Below, piece by piece: positions 1 through 11,400 of a DNA stretch of 43,094 bases. The notes beneath the pieces were generated by a model that ran no database searches, was not told the origin of the DNA, and was given only the letters and a program-made list of their open reading frames with translations. This stretch comes from Symbiodinium natans. Lineage: Eukaryota; Sar; Dinophyceae; Suessiales; Symbiodiniaceae. Each line of letters begins with the position of its first letter. The first letter of the stretch is position 1. The DNA is taken from contig CAJNDS010000982.1 in assembly GCA_905221605.1 (NCBI GenBank), forward strand, positions 2,501 through 45,594, read 5' to 3'. Both the position numbers and the translations under genes were made by a program.

Positions 1-1700
1 GACGGATGTACTTGCGCCACGTTTGCCCGACTTCATCCTGGCAGCGAGCGTGGGCATTGGTTCCGGCACCATCCAAAGCGCATGCCTTGGAAGGGAAGGG
101 CTATACGACGCCGTCACGTTTGAGATCGGTTCCCACGCCATCTCCAAGAGGCCCTCCTTGGTGGCCAACATAGGCTCCATGGTCACAGAGATGCCGACAC
201 CAGGCCAGCGAAGTCTGGATGTGATGTGTTTCGTCCGCAAAAAAAATGTTGTGTTTCAGTGCTGCCAGCCGCTTACTGTGAACGTCCAAGATGCAAATGG
301 TCTGTGCAGCGAGGTACTCCGGCTTCTTCTTGTGTTTGGGCCTACCTGCTGACCAGCCCGATGTTGTGTGCACCCCAACAAAGGCCCAGAATGTATTGGA
401 GACCATTGCTCAGAATACCCACGTCGAGGACGTGCGCACCCATGGTGCTGCCCTGCTTGGCAGCGAGATTTGCCGCCAGCTGCCTCATGACTGCCTCATC
501 CTTGTGGTACGCAAGTTTGCCGGAATTCATGTGGGCTGGTACACGGCGTTGCTGAAGCAAGAGGCCGTTCAGAATTGTATCGGGAACGAGCACACTGTGG
601 AGGAATTCAGGGAGCAGTAGCAAACCCACAGAGGTTTCATCTTCTTCCACGCATGATGTTGGCAGATGTGATCTTTGGGCAGATGAACACAAGGTGTGGA
701 TGCTTGTGTGGCGCCAGGGACGGCTAGGACGGTCAGTTTCTGTCAGGCTGCGTGGTTAGATGATGTTGCGCAGACAATTGGTGGCCTCGTGTCATTCCTG
801 CCAGACAGTACGTGCTCATAAATCTCATAAAGCTCTTCGAGGGGGCGCGGCAGAACAGTTTCCAACTTGCTGGCGTTGTATTTGTGCGTGCTAAAGGCTC
901 CCCCTCTCCTCCCCTCCCTTTTCCCTTACACTTCCCAGTAATCACCACGTAGCTCCGAAGACGAGTTGATGGGTAAGATGTGAACCGAAAAAAGGATCAG
1001 CAAAGCAAATGAGAAAGCAACACCCGCCCAAAGGGATCAGCGTCGTCTCTGGCGTCGAGCGTCGATTTGTGCTGAAAATCAACCTCTCAGCTGGAACCTC
1101 GCGTTTGGGACCCCCCCCTCAAAGCCATTGTTGTGATTTGCTCGTTGCTTTGATTCTTTTTGGTCGTTAGCTCTTTGTTTTTATCATGTTTTTGGCTGCT
1201 CTGGACGCTCTCCCTTGCAAGACTCGTGCCTGAACATGCTACACGTCAGCTCGTGAACGGGGAGGGCGGTGGCGTTTGCGAGGGCCTCGCCAACAACCCA
1301 ATTCTAACATGCGAAGAAGCTTCAGCTGCTTCTGGTTCTGAATCTTCACAAGCTGTGGCTTTCTTAGCCCTACCGCAGACACTCGCAAACTGATCCGTAC
1401 TTCTTCAGTACATGTTGCTAGAGAAGCACAGCGCCAATACCAGAGTCGCATCAGCAGTATGCTATGACTCAGCAGCGAGGAAACAAAGAGGTTAAGTGTG
1501 GTGGACGAAGCCCCGGAGCTGCGGCACCATAAGGAGAGGAATGGTCAACCTACCTGTCCAGTGTGTAACCTTTGACCTTTTCCCCAGCAGCGGATATGAT
1601 TCTGAGATCCGCAAGCTGCAAAGCAAAGGCGCGGTGCCTAAGTTTTGGTTGACGGGTTTCAGAAAGCGTGCTGCTTGCGGAAACTACTGATTCTCATGCC
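1..1700. other. Unassigned left-edge region, no firm gene
   Basis: This stretch lacks telomere-like repeats and looks more like unique sequence. Open frames of 60-116 codons exist on both strands. The best is on the + strand at about 390-620 (VLETIAQNTHVEDVRTHG, then GSEICRQLPHD), which is vaguely like armadillo-type helical repeats, but the antisense frame is open over the same bases. A TTG-started + frame at 1160-1393 opens with a hydrophobic, signal-peptide-like run but has no ATG. I recognise no family. It may be the edge of a gene that continues off the window. Confidence 0.3.
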
Positions 1701-1739
1701 GGCATATCTCCGGTCGTTCACGGGGTCAGAAGGGGGTCA

Positions 1740-1980
1740 AGGACACCCAAGGGTCGGCTGCTAAAAACCTAAACCCCGAAATTCCTGAACCCCAAACCCC
1801 TAAACCCCCAGACCCCCAAACCCCTATGAGCCCCTGAACCCCCTAAACCCCCAAACCCCTGACCCCCAAACCCCTATAAGCCCCTGAACCCCGAAACCCC
1901 CAAACCCCTGAACCCCTGAACCCTGGGCCCCATAAAATGGCCCTGAACCCCAAATCCTAAACCCTCAACCCTAAACCCCT
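1740..1980. repeat. Degenerate C-rich telomere-like repeat
   Basis: Irregular runs of CCCCTAAA, CCCCAAA and CCCCTGA units, roughly 7-10 nt each. They are much more diverged than the perfect arrays to the right, so this is probably an old array. Confidence 0.7.
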
Positions 1981-2300
1981 TAAACTCACATCCAAGGAGA
2001 CGTCTTGGTTGGCACAAGCGCTGGCCGGGGGTTCTGGCTTATGAGGTTTATGGGTGGCAGGCCGAGGCTGTGATATTGTTGTTGCTTTCGGGGTTTGGGT
2101 TTAAGGTTTCGGGTTTAGGGTTTAGAGTTTAGGGTTTAGGGTTGAGGGTTTAGGGCTTCGGGTTTGGGGTTAAGGGTAAAGGGTTTAAGGTTCTGGGTTG
2201 GTGCTTGCAAAGCCTTACATGCTGCCCTGATACCGGAGCCGAAGCAGAAAGAAGCGAAAAGACGCCCATAAACCCTAAACCCTAAACCCTAAACCCTTCT

Positions 2301-2395
2301 AAAGCGCTGTGCAGTGTCTCTTGCACCCTTTGCTCCGTTCGCCATAGAAAGTCTCGAAAACGGCGCAGGATGAGACGATCAAAGAAGCGCTTCCC
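2301..2395 (-). other. Candidate exon island (- strand)
   Basis: Between two telomere-like arrays the - strand is open and reads as an amphipathic, Arg-rich helix-like stretch (FFDRLILRRFRDFLWR, then TEQRVQETLH). I see no clear AG|G acceptor and recognise no family. The + strand is also open but is a basic low-complexity string, so the - strand is preferred. Confidence 0.22.
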
Positions 2396-2650
2396 CGCAA
2401 AATATTACTAGGGTGCAAAGATAGACACCTAAATCCTAAACACTAAACCCTAAACCCTGCAAGTCATGAACTTGTCAGGCCCGCGGTTAAACCCTTGAGA
2501 TTTAGGTACTTGGGGACTCGGGAAGGAGGTAGAAACCCAAAAAGCCCTCAAAAGCCACAAAAATCTGGGTTTAGGGTTTAGGGTGTAGGGTTTAGGGATT
2601 GAAGAAAAAGGTTAGGGTCTTTAAGGAAAAGCTTGCCTTAAAGTGCTCAC

Positions 2651-2690
2651 CCGTGCTCCCTGAATCCTCAATCTCAAGTTGGCCGTGCTC
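2651..2690 (-). other. Candidate 40-nt exon (- strand)
   Basis: On the - strand this island has an AAG|GAG acceptor, 13 codons reading EHGQLEIEDSGST, and a GT donor (ACGG|GTGAGC). The match to AG|G plus a good GT donor makes it one of the better exon candidates in the left region. The acceptor edge recurs about 90 bp away beyond a CCCTAAA array (2772-2795). The parent gene is unknown. Confidence 0.33.
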
Positions 2691-2771
2691 CTTGCAAGGC
2701 GAGCCGAAACCCTAAGCCCTAAACCCTAAACCCTAAGCCCTAAACCCCAAACCCTGAACCTCAAAAAGGGT

Positions 2772-2795
2772 GCCATGCTCCTTGCAAGGCGAGCC
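2772..2795. repeat. Copy of the 2682-2705 splice-edge sequence
   Basis: 24 nt match 2682-2705 with one mismatch. The two copies flank the CCCTAAA-rich stretch at 2706-2771. On the - strand the copied segment spans the acceptor and the first bases of the candidate exon at 2651-2690. Confidence 0.75.
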
Positions 2796-2884
2796 TGAAA
2801 ACGAGCTCCTTGACCTGTCAGGAGCCTGCCTCGGCTTTTTGGGACACATGAGGGGCCCTCACAGAAGTTGAGGCTTCGGAGGGG

Positions 2885-3066
2885 CTTTGGACCCCTAAAC
2901 CCTAAGCCCTAACCCTAAACCCTAAACCTTAAACCTTAAACCCTAAACCCTAAACCCTAAACCCTAAACCCTAAACCCTAAGCCCTAAGCCCTAAGCCCT
3001 AAACCCTAAACCCTAAACCCTAAACCCTAAACCCTAAACCCAAACCCTAAACCCTAAACCCTAAAC
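2885..3066. repeat. CCCTAAA array
   Basis: Near-perfect head-to-tail CCCTAAA with a few CCCTTAA and CCCTAAG variants. It carries the Arabidopsis-type telomere unit but is internal, and the G-rich orientation follows only about 110 bp later, so it is not a chromosome end. Confidence 0.95.
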
Positions 3067-3174
3067 GTTAGGGTTTCTCTGAAGGCCTGAACACTAAACC
3101 GCGATTTGTTGGGATGGCTCTTTGGGTCTGAGAGGCTCCGGGTTAAATTGCTCACCTTTAGAGTTCAGGCTCTG

Positions 3175-3280
3175 GGGGTTTGGGGTTTGGGGTTTGGGGT
3201 TTAGGGTTTAGGGTTTATAGGGTTTATAGGGTTTATAGGGTTTATAGGGTTTATAGGGTTTAGGGTTTAGGGTTTAGGGG
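3175..3280. repeat. TTTAGGG array with GGGTTTATA variant
   Basis: G-rich array beginning with GGGGTTT units, passing into TTTAGGG, then five copies of a 10-nt variant (GGGTTTATAG), then TTTAGGG again. The shift in unit length shows local amplification instead of telomerase-templated addition. Confidence 0.9.
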
Positions 3281-3546
3281 CTTCCCTTTGTAGGGGTTTA
3301 GGGCTGAGGGCTTTGCAGGCATTTAGACTTCGTTTCGATGCTTTAGGGAGGTTGGGGTCTAGGGTTGATGCGGATCCGAACCCACTCGCAAAAACATCCC
3401 CTTTCAAAACCTTTTGTGGTGGGGGGGGAGGGGTGCAGCTCCGTACTTCTCAACAGATGCTCTGGATTTGACACCCCTAAACCCTAAACCCTAAACCTTA
3501 AACCTTAAAACCTAAACCCTAAACCCTACGCCTTGAGGTTCATGGG

Positions 3547-3606
3547 CAGATAAAGGCGTCGGAAGGCGTTCGGGAGATCTTGGGGATGCGCCCACTACGC
3601 ATTCAG
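3547..3606 (+). other. Candidate exon island
   Basis: 20 open codons reading KASEGVREILGMRPLRIQ at the end, followed by a GT donor (ATTCAG|GTTTCT). The opposite strand is also open (AHPQDLPNAFRRLYLP) with a possible GC donor, so the strand is uncertain. The family is unknown. Confidence 0.2.
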
Positions 3607-3873
3607 GTTTCTCGACGTAAACGCCCCACAGCGGCGTAGAGTTTAGGGTTGAGGCCGTAGGATTTAGGGCTTCGGCCCCCTAAAGACCGAAGTGAAGAAA
3701 GCTCTAAGCCCATTTGGGCCCAGCTGAGCTCAAGAATCCTATTTTGAAGCACTCAACACACCCACACCCAAGCTCTCGAGCCCCCCTAAACTCAGAACCC
3801 TAAACCCTAAACCCTAAACCCTAAACCCTAAACCCTAAACCCTACACCTCCCACTTTCCTCCCATCCTTGCAG

Positions 3874-3930
3874 CTCACGCGGACGGAGAATGCCCCGCCT
3901 TTTTTGCCAGAGGGCCCGCTGGGGACCCAG
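3874..3930 (+). other. Candidate exon after a polypyrimidine tract
   Basis: A pyrimidine-rich run ends in CCTTGCAG at 3873, a good 3' splice site. The frame after it reads LTRTENAPPFLPEGPLGTQ. The first exon base is C, unlike the G seen at the 24 channel acceptors that follow AG|G. No family is recognised. Confidence 0.27.
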
Positions 3931-4770
3931 AGCCTTAGGGTTTCAGGCTTGAGGTTCAGGGCTCTCAGGGGGTAAAGGGCACCAAAAAAAACGGGCTTTG
4001 GAGGGCTTTGCTGGTTTCCGGGCTTTGGGGGCTGTAAAGGCGACAGGGCTTTAGATGGCTTGAGGGCTTTGGTGCTTGTTAGGGCTTAAGGGACTGAAGT
4101 TTTGCTGATTGTTTTGGGGTTTCGGGCTTCTGCGAGGGTGAGTGAGTGGTAAGCACCCTCAGCCTCGAAACCTTAACCCCCGAAATCCTAAAATCCTGAA
4201 CCCCGAAACACGAAACCCTAGACCCCGAAACCCTAAACCCTAAACCCTAAACCCTAAAGGCTTCAAGGGGTGCTAGGGATGGTGCGAGGGCGTAGGGGGG
4301 GGGGGGCCTTGAGGTTCCATGGGATGGGGGGGGGGGGGGGGGCTTCAGTTTAAGGAGCCTGGGTGGGGCTTAGGGTTTAGGGCTTAGGGCTTAGGGTTTA
4401 GGGTTTAGGGTTTAGGGCTCAGGGTTTAGGGTTTAGGGTTTAGGGTTTAGGTGGAATGAAGGACAAAGTTGTTACCTGGCGAGGAGCCTTGTTTTGCAAT
4501 GCTTGCCGTTCTCGCTTGTAACCTGAAATGTGGCCAAGGCAAGGCATGCCATGTTTGAAGCCAATAACTCTAAGAATGGTTCACCACACCCCAAACCCAT
4601 ACCCCTTAACCTATAAATGGAAACTATAAGGGAGTCTAAGGGAGGATATTACCCTTAATTTTTTCAAGGGTATGCCCAAGGGGTATGTTGAATATTTCTT
4701 AGAATAACCTAAGCCCAAACCACAAGCAGCCGTGGTATTCTCACATTAGAGTGAAAACACATGGGGGGTT

Positions 4771-4860
4771 TCCGAAATTAGGGTACCTTATTGGGGGCCT
4801 TAATTTAAGTCAATCCTACTTCTTGGGGGGTCTCTATTCGGGGTGCCTTATTTTCGTATA
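4771..4860. repeat. Dispersed repeat, copy 1
   Basis: About 90 bp resembling 34941-35022: both contain GGTACCTTATTGGGG, then a CCTTA run, TCCTACT, GGGTCT and CTTATTTTCGTA or CTATTTTCGTA in the same order. It is a short dispersed element of unknown type. A second shared segment (CAAGGGGTATGTTGAAT-like) at about 4668-4700 recurs at about 19281-19312. Confidence 0.5.
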
Positions 4861-5094
4861 CGGTTTAGTGTTTAGTGTTTAGGGTTCTTTGGGGTAGGGG
4901 GATGTCCCTTGGTGTATTGCTAGTGATGCCGGCCCAGCAAGTCAGCGTGATTCTTACCTCAACCCCTAAACCCCTAACCCCTAAACCCCCTAAAGCTGAA
5001 AACCTCTAAACCCCCAAACCCCAAGATCCGAAACCCTGCACCACCAAACCCTACTCATACCCCGGCCCCACACCCTGAACCCTGAACCCTAAAA

Positions 5095-5288
5095 CCCAAA
5101 GCCTAAACCCCTAAACCCCAAACCCCAAACCCTAAACCCCAAACCCCAAACCCTAAACCCTAAACCCTAAACCCTAAACCCTAAACCCTAAACCCTAAAC
5201 CCTAAACCCTAAACCCTAAACCCTTTAAACCCTAAACCCTTTAAACCCTAAACCCTAAACCCTAAACCCTAAACCCTAAACCCTAAAC
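5095..5288. repeat. CCCTAAA array
   Basis: Imperfect CCCCAAA and CCCTAAA units grading into a perfect CCCTAAA run from about 5150. Two CCCTTTAAA variants interrupt it near 5222 and 5239. Confidence 0.95.
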
Positions 5289-5529
5289 CTTCACCTGAGG
5301 TTGGGGGAGGTGGAACTGCGCCTCGCGCCGGCATTGGACCCGAAGATCCTCCCGGCCACCGGATCCAGGGGAAGGGAAGGGAAGAGTTTAGGGTGTAGGG
5401 TTTAGGGTTTAGGGTTTAGGGTTTAGGGTTTGGAGCGTTTGGGGAGGGTTTTGCGGGTTTAAGGTTTGGGAGGTGTTAGGAGTTGTTTCGGAGTGGGGGG
5501 GGTGGATGCCGCTGATGCATCAACAGCAG

Positions 5530-5690
5530 GTGCAAAGCAGTACGTGGTGGTGGATACTGCCGAGCCCGTGGCACCGTTGTTTGCCTCGACTACTGGAGGG
5601 CCAGGCAGCGCCAACACACAACTCAGCCCCGAGCAGGCGGAAGCGCTGGAGGGCGCGGCGCTCGTGGTGCTGGTGCAGCTGGCAGGAACC
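5530..5690 (+). other. Candidate exon island
   Basis: After an AG|G acceptor (CAGCAG|GTGCAAAG) the + frame is open and protein-like: AKQYVVVDTAEPVAPLFAS, later SPEQAEALEGAALVVLVQL. A GC or GA donor is possible near 5690. It reads as a small helix-forming segment after a Gly/Ser linker. No family is recognised. Other frames are also open but are Trp/Arg-rich and unlikely. Confidence 0.35.
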
Positions 5691-6431
5691 AGGAGGACTT
5701 CAGGGCGATCGTTGACAGCAACCATAAACCCTAAACCCTGAACCCTTACGCCTAAACCCCTCTCCACCAACGTGGTCTCTGAAGCTGATGCGCGAGCAGA
5801 AACCCCGCAAGCCAGAAGGCGGCAAAGGAGTGGAGGGGCTCCAGGAGGTCTATGGGGGCCTTAAAGGTGTTGGGGGTTCTGGGCGGCTAAGGGGTTAGGA
5901 GTTTGGGAGGTTCTAGGGGTTTTGAGGGGGACGTAAGGGGGTTTACGCTTTAGCTTCAGGGCTCTCTGGGGCTTCTAGGGGCGTGCGGGATTCCTAGTGT
6001 TTCAGGATTGGGGAGTCTCTGGGCTTCTGTAGGGCTTTGGGCTTTGGGGGCTTCGCGTTCTTGAGGTGTTCAGGGGTTAGGCTCAAAGTGTTCTTGGGGT
6101 TTGGGATTTAGGGTTTAGGGTTTGGGGGTTTAGGGGCCTGGGTTTCTGGGAGCTCGGACTCTAACAGGACAAAGCGCGCAAAGGCCCCACGGGCCCCTTC
6201 CCGCAAGCCTATTATCCCCAAGCTTCCAACCACCCCCAACAACCAAACCTGGAAAGCCATGTGACTCCATGTTCCTCTGCAAAAGTAGCCAACAGAAGCC
6301 AGCGTACCCATGTGAAAACATCATATCGCTGGGCCCACATTGCTGAATTGAATCCTAAACCCCATACCCCGAACCCCAAACTCTAAACGCTAGACCCTAA
6401 ACCCTGCCCTAAACCCTGAACCCTAAACAAT

Positions 6432-6479
6432 CAACCGCTGTTGGAGGCACGTTTCCTGCCCGCGGCGCTCGCGCGACAG
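6432..6479 (+). other. Candidate exon island
   Basis: 16 codons reading QPLLEARFLPAALARQ, with a possible GC donor (CGACAG|GCCAAG). There is no AG|G acceptor just upstream, so the left edge is uncertain. The parent gene is unknown. Confidence 0.25.
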
Positions 6480-6902
6480 GCCAAGTCAGCCCTCAACTCA
6501 AGCCAGCCACCATGTGGTACTGAACGTTGTTTATAGGGTTCTTAAGGGAGGGGGGGGGGGGGGGGTTCATGTGGAGTAGGTACCTAGGGAACCTTAGGGA
6601 AGCTCAGGGGGCCTTAGGGAGTAGTGGGAACCTAGTGTTACATGCCCCCTGTGAACCCCCCTCCCTGAAGAATCCTATGAGTTGTGGTCCCTGTTTCGGG
6701 TTTCGGGGTTTAGGGTTTTTGGGTACCTTGACTACAGGGTGCCGCATTGTAAAAGAGGAAAACGAAAAAGGGACCATAATTTCGAGGAACGCCTTCCCTA
6801 AACCCTGAGAAACCACCAGAATATTCACAATAACAAACCCTAGACCCTAAACCCTAAACCCTAAAGCCCGGAACCCTAAAGCTGCTGCTCACGATATGAC
6901 AG

Positions 6903-6950
6903 GAAGTGGCGGGAGGCGTTTCGCTGAGCCTGTCGCGCGCCCAGCGCAAG
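6903..6950 (+). other. Candidate 48-nt exon
   Basis: This is the best exon candidate in the left 8 kb. It has an AG|G acceptor (GACAG|GAAGTG), 16 open codons reading EVAGGVSLSLSRAQRK, and a GT donor (CGCAAG|GTTTCG), both phase 0. It is flanked by CCCTAAA on the left and telomere-like repeat on the right, just like the channel exons. The gene is unknown. Confidence 0.4.
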
Positions 6951-7423
6951 GTTTCGGGGCTTCGGGTCTCAGAGAGTTCAGGGCTTCAGGAGGCCGAAAC
7001 CCTGAACCCTAAACCCTAAACCCGAATCCTTAAACCCCAAAAACCCTGAACCCTCAAACCTTGCAAGGGCTTCAGGCTTTAAGTTTGTCCGAGTCAAGGG
7101 TTTCAGGGAGGCCTTAAGGTTTACGGCTTCAGCTCGGATCGCAGTCAAGGGATGAACGCTCCCACCTCGAAGGTTGTACCCCTAAAGGTTCCCCTTGACA
7201 GACCCGTTTTCTGCCTTAGGGATCTTTAAAGGGGTTTAGGGCTTAGGGCTTAGGGTTTAGGGTTTAGGGTCCCCAAACCCCAAGGGTACAACTGTAAGGG
7301 TCCAAGGGTACAACCCCTAAATACAGCTAAGGTTTGCTTGCGCAAGAGACGTTCCTAAAGACGAGGCGTAGCAGATAGGGCTTAGGGTTTATAGTTTAGG
7401 GGTTCGGGTTGAGGGGGTTAGGT

Positions 7424-7525
7424 AGGGTTTAGCGTTTTAGGGTTTTAGGGTTTTAGGGTTTTAGGGTTTTAGGGTTTTAGGGTTTTAGGGTTTTAGGGTT
7501 TTAGGGTTTTAGGGTTTTAGGGTTT
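7424..7525. repeat. TTTTAGGG (8-nt) array
   Basis: About ten consecutive 8-nt units TTTTAGGG, then normal 7-nt TTTAGGG. The extra T is carried through the whole run, which indicates local unit amplification. Confidence 0.93.
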
Positions 7526-7570
7526 AGGGTTTAGGGGAAACAGGGTAAACTCGGGCGGGGGGGGGGGGGC

Positions 7571-7630
7571 CTGGGCCTACTCGTCATGGGTGCCGATGCT
7601 GAATTTCAGAGCTGTCTGGGACTTTACCCG
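7571..7630 (+). other. Candidate exon island
   Basis: An open + frame reads LGLLVMGADAEFQSCLGLYP between a G homopolymer and a CCCTAAA array. No convincing acceptor is visible. It is protein-like in composition only. Confidence 0.2.
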
Positions 7631-8205
7631 AACCCTAAACCCTAAACCCCAAACCTCAAACCCCAAACCCCAAACCCCAAACCCTAAACCCTAAACGCTA
7701 TCCCTAAACCCTAAACCCCCAATCCCAAGATGATTTCGGAGCAAGGGTACTTCTCCAGAGACGTATCGAGAGCATAGACCTTGAAACCCTGACACCATGA
7801 AACCCCCAAGCCTTAAAGCATAAATCATGAAAACCCTAAAGCCCTAAGTCCTAAATCCCTAAACCCAATGCCTAATCCCTAAACCCGTAAGTCCCGAAAA
7901 CCCAAAATTGGCCCTAACTCCCGATACCCCCCCTTCCCCCATGCATCCCTAAACCCCTCAAATCCCTAACCTCTAAATCCCTCAACAACCCTAAGCCGCA
8001 AACCCCATAAACCCTAAACCCCTCAAATCCCTAAACCATAGTCCCTACAACGCTTAAAGCATAAATCATGAAAACCCTAAACCCTAAACCCTAAACCCTA
8101 AACCGAAAACCCCTCAGAGCCAAGAAGTCGCGCAGCCAAGGCTGGGCCCTGCAAGGACGGTAGAGGCGGAGGAGGTGGCAAAGGACAGCTTTGCTTTGGG
8201 GCTGG

Positions 8206-8308
8206 GGGTTTAGGGTTTAGGGTTTAGGGTTTAGGGTTTAGGGTTTAGGGTTTAGGGTTCAGGGTTTAGGGTTTAGGGTTTAGGGTTTAGGGTTTAGGGT
8301 TTAGGGTT
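8206..8308. repeat. TTTAGGG array abutting the LINE 3' end
   Basis: About 14 near-perfect TTTAGGG units on the + strand. Read on the - strand this is CCCTAAA, and it follows directly on the 3' end of the LINE. Confidence 0.95.
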
Positions 8309-8433
8309 TTGGGGGCTTCGGGTTATCTGGACCCACTTGGCTCTTCCAATAGCAGGACCTGTTTCTTGCTTTGTCCACGCATTTTTTTTTCAAGTGCAAG
8401 GCAAGCGGTGTTTGCCCATCAACCAAAGCAGCA

Positions 8434-11400
8434 TCAGCGAACTTGTCTTGTAGGTTTGGTAATCTGTTGCCAGAGATGTCTATCTTGAGCGACTGGGTTG
8501 ATTCGTCTGAAGAGCCTAGTGTTGTCCATACCGGGGAGACTGCTCGCGGAATGCATCTGTTTCACCAACTGTTGCGACGGGATACTCCAGTAGGGGTGGT
8601 GAATCTCAGCCACTGCCGGGGTCTTATCCGTATCTGCATGTTGTAGCCGCATATACGCTTCGGTCATAGCAACTTCCGCCCAGTGCAAGCTGGGCCGACC
8701 CGATCTGTTCCCTCCGCTGATGAAGCGATACGCTTTCGACTGCATAAAAGTACTGGTCGCCTCATATGTATCAGGGTGACGGAGAATGTGGCCAAGAAGC
8801 TTTAGCCTGTTAAAAGAGAACTGCTGCGACGGAGTGGGAAGTACTGTGAAGGCATTTGCACGTTCCGACAAGTATTCATTGGAACAAGGAGCCTCCGACG
8901 GTTGTAAAACCCGATGATAATAAGAAGACTTCACACGAAAAATCCTACGCAAATTTTTAAAGTGAAGAGAGTCAACTCTGCCTTGCTGAGAGGGTGCAGG
9001 ACAACATGATTCCATGCCATATGCCAAAATTGACAGAATGATAGACTTGTACACGGTGAGCTTCCATTTTGTCGGGAGGCCAGCATGCGTGAAGAAAGGC
9101 TTTAGCAGCTTGGAAGCGTGTACTGCCCTGGAAATCCTTTTACTGGTGGTACTCCTACTGTTGCAGGTAGCATCAAGAAATATGCCTAAATATTTCACCT
9201 CCTCCGCTAGCGGAACGTACTCTGTCGCTGCACGGCGCCCGCCGTTGCAACAACTGCAGCTACAATCGGCGCCCGGATCGGGGGCATAAGAAACGCGGTT
9301 TTCCGAGTGAAGCTGCAAGTGCTTGCATTTATCGAGATTGAGCTGCAGACCAAACTGCAAAGCATGATGCTGTAAAAGATGCAGAAGCCGCGTGAGTTGA
9401 AGAGATGAACGTGAGAGCAGAACTGTATCATCGGCATACTCGAGGTCCCAAAGGCGCGAAGGGATATTAAGAACACCTGTAAGTACCCCAAACTGGCGCT
9501 CGTAAGAACACTCGACATCGTGGAACAAGCACGTGAGCACAACATCAAAAAGATAAGGTGAGAGAGGACACCCCTGGCGCACGCCACGCGACTGCGAGCC
9601 CTGCTGCGATATGCAGCCCGAGTCACGAACTCGAAACTGCGGCGACTGGTAGATGGACATTACAGCCCGTACAAAGGGGTCAGGGACGCCAAGCCTCACC
9701 AAAGACTGCTCAATCGCAGCAAAAGAAAGAGAATCAAAGGCCTTGGACCAGTCCAGAAAAAGAACATGCAACGGCGAGACTTGCCGTTCGTGAGTTTCAA
9801 TCAATCGTCGAAGAATATGTATAGGTTGCGCTGCTGAGCGGCCCCGCCTAAATCCAAACTGAGAATCCCGAATTCGTGGGTCAATGTAGAAAGCCAGACG
9901 TTTCTGTAATAAAGAGGCGTATATTTTGTAGAAACAATCGCTGAGTGAGACAGGCCTGTAGTTGTCAAGCGACAGTGTGTCTTTTTTCACATCCTTAACC
10001 AACATGACCACATTTGACAGGCGCCACGCGTCGGGGATAGAAGCAGAGGTGAGGCATTTATTGTAATGAGACAAAAGGAAAACACGGACTATATAAGGAG
10101 CCCTTTTGATGAGCTCTGCAGGAATTTCATCCGGTCCCGGAGCCTTCCCGGTTTGAAGCGCCTTGAGGCACTGGTAGAGGTCCTCTTCCGTGAACAACCG
10201 ATAGATCTCAGGGATGACCGGATGGAGGGGCGGGCGCGGTTGGAAAACCTCTTCCCCACACTTCCAAACATGATTTGCGAGATATTCTCGAAAAACTTCC
10301 GCTCGTTGTTTGGTAGGCCGGAGTTTGCCACTCGTGTCCCGGATGCCTGGAGGTTTCGGCGTGAATCCACGCCGGAGGTTGCGGAGAGTTGTCCATTGAG
10401 TGGGCGTGCTCTCATAGTCTATGGAGAGCCGGGTATGAACAAAAGTCTTTTTATCCTTCCTGGCAGAAGCCTTGATACGTTTTCTGAAGGCCTTAACATC
10501 CTCCGGCGCGAGTCCCCCAGCATCGCGCAATTCGGCGATGAGTCCCAAAGTTGTTTTGGAAATCCATGGTTTGTGCGGAGTCAAAGGGAGGGCCGGAATA
10601 AGCTCCTTAGCTTCGGAAATTGCCTGACGCAAGAAAACGTTCTGCTCTTGTACCGATAATGAATCCCAGTTCGTCAGATCCAGATTGAACTCTGGGGGCC
10701 TGAGACTTCTGGAATGAGGTTGCGAAAAACGGCCTGTACGTCCTAGCGAAAAATTTCCCGAGTAGGCCACTCGGTCTGCATACTCATTCCCGGGTATGCC
10801 CACGTGTGAGGGGACCTTGTCCACATGAACGTTGAACGTAATGCGCATAGCGACCCAATACCTTTGGAGCCTGGAAATAAGTCTGTAGTGCGTAGCAGGC
10901 AGGGAGCGCGCACGTAAAATATCAAGAACGTACTGAGAGTCCGTGTAAACATGTATCCTTTGTCCCTCCGGAAAGCCCGAAAAGTACAACAAGTAATCGA
11001 AAAGCTCAATAAGCGCCTGAAGCTCAGCAGTATTGTTGGAAGATACCTCCGCCCCAGCGAACTCCGGGAAATCCGGGTTCGTTCTCACTTTGCCATGGGA
11101 AGTAATCCAATCCGAAGTTGGTTTGGGATGCAATGCAAAAGCGAGTAGAATGGGGGAGACCACAAACCCCCAACCCGCTGGGTTCGTCTGGGAGATCACC
11201 CTGTTATTGGGGCAAGAGCCATCTGTGTAAGCCAACACATGCCCTTCCACCGAAGCTACCGGATCGAAAGAATGGTTACATAAACTTAGAAGAGAAGACT
11301 CCAACTTGTCATAATACTGGGAGGTTTGAGTGTAGTCCGGCAACGGTGGGGTACTGGGCGGGGGTCGACGCGCCGGGAGAGCGACCCCAATGGAGCAAAT

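Noticed and set aside
1160-1393. Secreted protein starting with a signal peptide
   Set aside because: The only start is TTG, the remainder is unremarkable, and no splice or neighbour evidence supports it.
10066-10659. 197-codon ORF on the + strand
   Set aside because: It lies antisense inside the LINE ORF2 between RNase H and RT. The - strand frame has clear domain motifs, this one has none.
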